A stretch of DNA of 52,280 bases from Deltaproteobacteria bacterium UBA5329 (lineage in GTDB: Bacteria; Desulfobacterota; Syntrophorhabdia; Syntrophorhabdales; Syntrophorhabdaceae): positions 1 through 52,280 of the forward strand of contig DHQV01000072.1 of assembly GCA_002408185.1 (NCBI GenBank), in the 5' to 3' direction. Positions 48,330 through 52,280 of the stretch are shown here, piece by piece (positions within the stretch are counted from its first letter, which is position 1; each line of letters starts with the position of its first letter). The position numbers were made by a program, and so were the translations under genes. The notes below the pieces were generated by a model that saw only the letters and a program-made list of their open reading frames with translations, ran no database searches and was not told where the DNA came from.

Positions 48330-49574
48330 ATGATCGAAAGCCAGTTCAGTATGCTCCGTAACAAGGAGATCATTGTCGGGATAACCGGCGGGATCGCGGC
48401 GTATAAGACTGCAGAACTCATCAGGTTCCTGACGAGGCGCGGGGCCAACGTCCATGTCGTCATGACCAAGAACGCGATGCAGTTTGTCACCCCGCTCACG
48501 TTCCAGACCCTGTCGGGGAACCCGGTCATCCACGAGATGTTCGAGCTTTTCAGGGGTTCCAAGATAGGGCACATTGCCCTCTCCGACATTGCCGATCTCC
48601 TGGTCATAGCCCCGGCGACGGCAAACATCATCGGGAAGATAGCAAACGGCATTGCCGATGACTTTCTGACCACCATGGTGATGGCGACGACCGTGCCTGT
48701 CTTTTTCGTACCCTCGATGAACACCAAGATGTGGTCGAGCAAAATGGTGCAGGCAAATATGGTCAGACTGCGCGAGGCCGGCTACGAACTCATGGAACCT
48801 GCAAGCGGCGCCCTCGCCTGCGGCACGGAAGGCAAAGGTCGTCTACCGAGCATCGAAGAGATCGTCGAGCGTATAGAAGATATCTTTACCACGAAAGATC
48901 TCACCGCGGAGCGGATCATGGTGACCGCCGGACCCACGACGGAGTACATCGATCCCGTGCGGTGCATTACGAACAGGTCATCGGGAAAGATGGGCTATGC
49001 CATCGCAAAGATGGCACGGCGGCGCGGGGCCAGGGTTATGATCGTTTCCGGTCCGACATCGATACCCGTCCCGCGCGACGATATCATGACCGTTCCTGTT
49101 GTAACGGCGGTTGAGATGCGCGATGCGGTCATGAAATATTATAAAGACTGTACAGTCATAATCAAAGCGGCTGCTGTCGCCGATTTCAAGTGCGCAACGG
49201 AAAATTGCCAGAAGATCAAGAAAAAGGGCGACATTCAGCGCGTTATGCTCGAGCTTGAAAAGAACCCCGACATCATCGGTGAACTTTGTCAGGTCAAAGG
49301 GGGCCGGGTCGTTGTCGGTTTTGCCGCAGAAACGGAAAATATCATCGAGCACGCCGTCGATAAACTGAAGAGAAAGGATCTCGACCTGATCGTGGCAAAT
49401 AATGTTGCCCAAGAGGGTATCGGGTTCGGATCCGAGCAGAACGAGGTGACGATCATCGACCGGTCGGGAGCCACAAAACAGGTACCCCGGCTCAGCAAAG
49501 AAGAGATCGCCAACATTATTCTCGATTCGGTGAAGAAAATTATTAAAAAACGTCGCAAGATCGTGGAAGGCTGA
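48330..49574 (+). CDS. coaBC: Bifunctional phosphopantothenoylcysteine decarboxylase / phosphopantothenate-cysteine ligase
   Basis: This protein of about 414 residues covers two steps of CoA synthesis. The CoaC half has GITGGIAAYKTAEL, a flavin-binding IGHIALSDIADLLVIAPATAN (catalytic His), PSMNTKMW, and the Cys-bearing ACGTEGKGRL. The CoaB half opens with VTAGPTTEYIDPVR, SSGKMGYAIA, and has VGFAAETEN and DLIVANNV. The start ATG at 48330 is 1 base after the carboxypeptidase stop; a second ATG at 48351 (MLRNKEI) is possible. Confidence 0.95.
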   Translation: MIESQFSMLRNKEIIVGITGGIAAYKTAELIRFLTRRGANVHVVMTKNAMQFVTPLTFQTLSGNPVIHEMFELFRGSKIGHIALSDIADLLVIAPATANIIGKIANGIADDFLTTMVMATTVPVFFVPSMNTKMWSSKMVQANMVRLREAGYELMEPASGALACGTEGKGRLPSIEEIVERIEDIFTTKDLTAERIMVTAGPTTEYIDPVRCITNRSSGKMGYAIAKMARRRGARVMIVSGPTSIPVPRDDIMTVPVVTAVEMRDAVMKYYKDCTVIIKAAAVADFKCATENCQKIKKKGDIQRVMLELEKNPDIIGELCQVKGGRVVVGFAAETENIIEHAVDKLKRKDLDLIVANNVAQEGIGFGSEQNEVTIIDRSGATKQVPRLSKEEIANIILDSVKKIIKKRRKIVEG

Positions 49575-49634
49575 TCTGAGAAATAAAGTAGTAAAATATT
49601 GCCCGGTATCCCCACATTTTGCCGGAATGTCCCT

Positions 49635-51032
49635 ATGAAAACATTTTTTCGACCATCGTTTTTACATAAGCGAACGTCGAGGATTGTCCCTGCGCTGTTC
49701 ATTGCCCTCTTTTTTATCAGCATATTTTTATGCATGTCTCAGCAAATATATGCACAATCCAGCCGTCAGCTCGATGACCGGATAGCAGATGTCGTCGAGA
49801 TGGCGGGCAAGGCGATTGTCAACATCAAGACCGAGGAGGTTTTAAAAACCGAGTCGGATGAGAAGAAATCGTCGCCATCGATTTTCAAGAAATATTTTTC
49901 ATTCGAGGATGAGGTCGAAGAACTGGTAGAGAATATCGGTTCGGGGGTTGTCCTTGATCCAAAAGGGATCATTGTGACAAACGAGCATCTTATTGCCCGG
50001 GCGATCAATATCAGGGTAAAGTTCATCGACGGCAAGGAATATGAAGCATACGTTCTCGGCAGTGATCCCGAATACGATATTGCACTGCTCAAGATCGTCT
50101 CGGACAGGACAGATTTTCCTCATCTCACGATAAATCCCAGGAAGGTCCGCGTCGGGGAAAGGGCCATAGTGATCGGAAATCCTTATGGTCTTTCGAGTTC
50201 CGTTTCGCTCGGTGTGGTCAGCGCGCTCGGAAGGAACCTGAAGATCGATAACAAGATCTACGCGAACCTCATTCAAACAGATGCTGCAATAAACCCCGGT
50301 AACTCGGGAGGCGTACTGCTTGACCTCAACGGCTGGCCGTTGGGTATCGTGACCGCGATCTATGGCGAAGGCAAAGGTATAGGTTTTGCCATACCCATGG
50401 AGGACGTCATGATGATCCTTTCAGAATTTGTTGAAAGTAAGATGACCCGTCCTATCCTCGGCCTTTTCATAGAACGTCAGAAAGAGGAGAAGAAGAATTA
50501 CCTGCTCGTAAACAGGGTGATCCCGGGAAGCCCTGCAGAGAAATACGGGTTCAACGTCGGGGACCGGATAACAGAGGTCAACAAAAGGCCTATCCGTGAA
50601 TCGTTGAAGATACAAAGTGCCATCCGTTCCGCGACCTCCAGGGAGGCCTTCCAACTCCGGCTCGTCCGGAACAGCAAAAAATACATCGTGAATATCGAGG
50701 TAGCCGATATAAGCGACTACACGCCGCAACCGGTAGACCAGGTACTGTGCGGAATGAAGGTATCGGACATATCAGGATACCCCAAGCTAAAGTACCGTCT
50801 GCGCGACAAGAACGGTGTGGTGGTCGTGAAGGTTTTTGCGGGAGGCATTGCCATGAAGGCAGGTTTGAAAAAAGGTGATGTCATCGTCAAGATTAACAAT
50901 AATCCCGTCAAAAACAATCAGGAATTTGACACATACATGATCGAAGGGTTAAAAAGGAATTATATTTTGTATCAGGTGAAAAGAGACGACAGTCTGTTCT
51001 TTTTACCGGTAAAGCTCGACACACTTTTATAG
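49635..51032 (+). CDS. HtrA/DegP-like serine protease with two PDZ domains
   Basis: This 465-residue periplasmic protease has a signal segment (IVPALFIALFFISIFLCM, cleavage near YAQ), a trypsin-like domain with the triad His 118 (VTNEHLI), Asp 148 (YDIALLK) and Ser 224 (NPGNSGG), and two C-terminal PDZ domains (SPAEKYGFNVGDRITEVNKRPI, and AGGIAMKAGLKKGDVIVKINNNPV). It resembles DegP/DegQ/DegS chaperone-proteases for unfolded envelope proteins. In the HtrA family the histidine motif is usually TNxHV; TNEHLI is a normal variant. I preferred the ATG at 49635 over an upstream in-frame start at 49599. Confidence 0.93.
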   Translation: MKTFFRPSFLHKRTSRIVPALFIALFFISIFLCMSQQIYAQSSRQLDDRIADVVEMAGKAIVNIKTEEVLKTESDEKKSSPSIFKKYFSFEDEVEELVENIGSGVVLDPKGIIVTNEHLIARAINIRVKFIDGKEYEAYVLGSDPEYDIALLKIVSDRTDFPHLTINPRKVRVGERAIVIGNPYGLSSSVSLGVVSALGRNLKIDNKIYANLIQTDAAINPGNSGGVLLDLNGWPLGIVTAIYGEGKGIGFAIPMEDVMMILSEFVESKMTRPILGLFIERQKEEKKNYLLVNRVIPGSPAEKYGFNVGDRITEVNKRPIRESLKIQSAIRSATSREAFQLRLVRNSKKYIVNIEVADISDYTPQPVDQVLCGMKVSDISGYPKLKYRLRDKNGVVVVKVFAGGIAMKAGLKKGDVIVKINNNPVKNNQEFDTYMIEGLKRNYILYQVKRDDSLFFLPVKLDTLL

Positions 51033-51042
51033 GGGGTCTTAA

Positions 51043-51360
51043 ATGGCTGATCTGAATGATATAAAAAAACAGGTCCAGGATGAGGTAGGCACCACCGCAA
51101 CTCAGGAGACCGTCTTTCCGGGACTCAATTTTTCGACCTTCCTGCTATCGCTGTCCACCTCCGCCATGGTATCGCTCGGCGAATTGCCCGATCCGATACA
51201 GAGTGAGAAAAGTGTCAACCTGATGCTCGCACAGCAGACCATCACGATAATAGAGATTCTCAAGGAAAAAACGGAGGGGAACCTGACCGAGGAAGAAGAA
51301 CGGCTCATCGATGGGATCCTCTATGATCTGCACATCAAGTACGTACACGCGGCAAAATGA
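51043..51360 (+). CDS. DUF1844-family small protein
   Basis: This 105-residue protein fits DUF1844: LNFSTFLLSLSTSAMVSLGELPDPI in the middle, NLMLAQQTITIIEILKEKTEGNLTEEEERLIDGILYDLHIKY at the end. The function is unknown. It follows the protease by 10 bases, with GGGGG ahead of the ATG, so it probably shares that transcript. Confidence 0.9.
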   Translation: MADLNDIKKQVQDEVGTTATQETVFPGLNFSTFLLSLSTSAMVSLGELPDPIQSEKSVNLMLAQQTITIIEILKEKTEGNLTEEEERLIDGILYDLHIKYVHAAK

Positions 51361-51368
51361 ATAAAAAC

Positions 51369-51395
51369 CGTAAGGTGTAAGTCATAAGTCGTGAG
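51369..51395. repeat. Intergenic GTAAG/CTTAC-rich repeat, copy 3
   Basis: CGTAAGGTGTAAGTCATAAG and TCGTGAGG follow one another. The same words, in reverse orientation, are present at 5360-5387, and parts of them at 35483-35600. Confidence 0.55.
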
Positions 51396-51470
51396 GGCAT
51401 AAAATGCGATAGTCAACAATTGTGTTGACAACCGGCCTTCCCTCCACGCCGTCATTCCCGGCTTGGAAAT

Positions 51471-51524
51471 TGTGTCATAATTATTTCCCTCCTGTCCAGA
51501 TGCGCACACAACGCCGGAATCCAG
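51471..51524. repeat. Dispersed intergenic repeat, copy 2 (CCGGAATC type)
   Basis: Aligns with 42789-42842 over about 51 bases with nine mismatches, counted by eye, in the same orientation. Confidence 0.7.
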
Positions 51525-51640
51525 TGCCTTTGCCTTTCCTTTATTCCATAATATCGAACATGTATGACACATATCTTTCAAACAGCACAATCACCGAGGA
51601 GCCATGTGATACCGGGATGACGAAAAAAAGCAATAAAACA

Positions 51641-51677
51641 AAAAAGCCGCCCCATTGAGGCGGCCTTTTATTTTTTA
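51641..51677. terminator. Terminator at the 3' end of purB
   Basis: GCCGCC (51646-51651) and GGCGGC (51659-51664) pair around CCATTGA, with an A-run before and TTTTATTTTTT after. It can end the purB transcript (-) and the DUF1844 transcript (+). Confidence 0.78.
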
Positions 51678-51685
51678 TTTTACTC

Positions 51686-52280
51686 TTACCCGTACACCCG
51701 CTTGAAGATCGTATCGACGTGCCTGAAGTAGTGGTCGTTCGTGCAGGTTTCATCTATCTCTTTTTCGCTGAGGTATTGCCTGAGCGGGTCGTCTTTCTTT
51801 AATTCTGTCACAAAATCAAGCCCGCCTTCGTAACAGCGCATAGCGACGGCCTGCGTGACCTTGTATGCGTCCTGCCTCGTGAGGCCTTTCCTGATGAGGG
51901 CGATAAGGATCGCTTCGGAGTGATAGAGCCCCTTCGTTATATCGAGGTTTTTCTGCATTTTATCGGGATACACGATGAGGTTCTTAAAGACGTTCTTGAC
52001 CCTTTCGAGTGAATAGTCAAGGACGATGGTGGCATCGGGGGCAATGACACGTTCAACCGACGAATGGCTTATGTCCCGTTCGTGCCACAAGGGGATATTT
52101 TCGAGTGACGACATTGCATAACCATGAAGAAGGCGCGCCATGCCGCACAGATTCTCTGATGCGATAGGATTTCTCTTGTGAGGCATTGCAGAGGAACCAG
52201 TCTGACCTTTTCTGAAAAATTCCTCGGCCTCACCGACCTCAGTCCTCTGGAGGTTCCTGACTTCCATGGACATTTTTTCA
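51686..52280 (-). CDS. purB: Adenylosuccinate lyase, 3' part only (runs off the window)
   Basis: These last 197 or so residues of PurB include the signature GSSAMPHKRNP within the fumarase/aspartase superfamily loop, then ASENLCGMARLLHG, LWHERDISHSSVERVIAPD and LDYSLERVKNVF. PurB acts twice in purine synthesis, releasing fumarate from SAICAR and adenylosuccinate. The frame is open to the window edge at 52280, so the N-terminal half is missing only because of the cut. The stop is at 51686. Confidence 0.95.
   Translation of the reverse strand, partial: EKMSMEVRNLQRTEVGEAEEFFRKGQTGSSAMPHKRNPIASENLCGMARLLHGYAMSSLENIPLWHERDISHSSVERVIAPDATIVLDYSLERVKNVFKNLIVYPDKMQKNLDITKGLYHSEAILIALIRKGLTRQDAYKVTQAVAMRCYEGGLDFVTELKKDDPLRQYLSEKEIDETCTNDHYFRHVDTIFKRVYG

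Larger units (their letters stand above)
51361..51640. other. Non-coding repeat-rich stretch between DUF1844 and purB
   Basis: About 280 bases with no gene I can support. The stretch holds the GTAAG/CTTAC-type repeat (51369-51395), GTCATTCCCGGC (51451-51462), the CCGGAATC-type repeat copy (51471-51524), and ACCGGGATGACG (51611-51622). It is related in content to 42757-43021. Confidence 0.6.

Overview
The window reads as a chromosomal segment of a strict anaerobe of deltaproteobacterial (Desulfobacterota-like) type, most plausibly a syntrophic or fermentative aromatic-compound degrader. The grounds are a very large [FeFe]-hydrogenase island, a benzoate-CoA-ligase-type enzyme, the NADH sensor Rex, a sigma-54 activator, multiheme c-type cytochromes with a CbcL-like c/b cytochrome, and the absence of oxygen-respiration genes. 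A Syntrophorhabdus-like organism would fit. That is inference from gene content; there is no rRNA gene to prove it.

Layout. (1) 43-5322, housekeeping: a minus-strand RRM protein, an FKBP-type prolyl isomerase and a frameshifted second FKBP copy; then, from a divergent promoter pair, a SYLF protein and an MltB-like transglycosylase, followed by tatD, tcdA and a small lipoprotein. (2) 5426-15115, minus strand, hydrogenase operon 1: rex - hydC1 - hydB1 - hydA1 - sensory hydrogenase (hydS) - SpoIIE/PP2C-type phosphatase - benzoate-CoA-ligase-like gene, tightly packed and mostly overlapping, driven by a good -35/-10 pair whose -10 is covered by a perfect dyad. (3) 15116-16374, mostly non-coding, with a REP-like palindrome, an orphan terminator, a GA-rich tandem repeat and a small minus-strand gene with a good sigma-54 promoter. 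(4) 16375-17925, a GAF-AAA+-Fis sigma-54 activator, divergent from that promoter. (5) 17966-31678, plus strand, hydrogenase operon 2: thirteen consecutive genes from one strong promoter to one strong terminator. It opens with a regulatory block (DRTGG - HATPase - sensory-type hydrogenase - DRTGG - PHP - HATPase), then a cysteine-free thioredoxin-fold protein, hydC2-hydB2-hydA2, and hydC3-hydB3(NuoF-GltD fusion)-hydA3. (6) 31727-34928, a divergent cupin gene and the maturases hydF and hydG. No hydE is present in the window. (7) 35032-39499, a CBS protein, a cupin, enolase, a small secreted cysteine-rich protein, a CorA variant and a Nudix hydrolase. (8) 39635-42756, an 11-heme c-type cytochrome and a 9-heme-c/cytochrome-b fusion. 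(9) 43059-52280, an ArsA-type ATPase, rsmD, coaD, an NfeD/slipin pair, a D,D-carboxypeptidase, coaBC, an HtrA-like protease, a DUF1844 protein and the 3' part of purB.

How it fits together. Three NuoE/NuoF/HydA-type assemblies would exchange electrons among H2, ferredoxin and NAD(P)H. HydABC1 has the full domain set of known bifurcating trimers. HydABC2 has lost the cysteines of its thioredoxin-like domain and lacks the C-terminal ferredoxin domain of HydB1. HydABC3 carries a GltD-type FAD/NAD(P)H module, suggesting a different nucleotide or partner specificity. Two further hydrogenase-like proteins have alanine in place of the first cysteine of the TSCC motif and sit with signalling genes, so they are probably H2 or redox sensors. 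HydF and HydG supply the H-cluster. Rex, the sensory hydrogenases and the sigma-54 activator would tune the system to NADH/NAD+ and hydrogen. The cytochrome pair could give an alternative, possibly extracellular, electron outlet.

Dispersed intergenic repeats (GTAAG/CTTAC-rich, and GTCATCCCGG/CCGGAAT-rich) recur through the window. No tRNA, rRNA, CRISPR array, insertion sequence or prophage gene was recognised.
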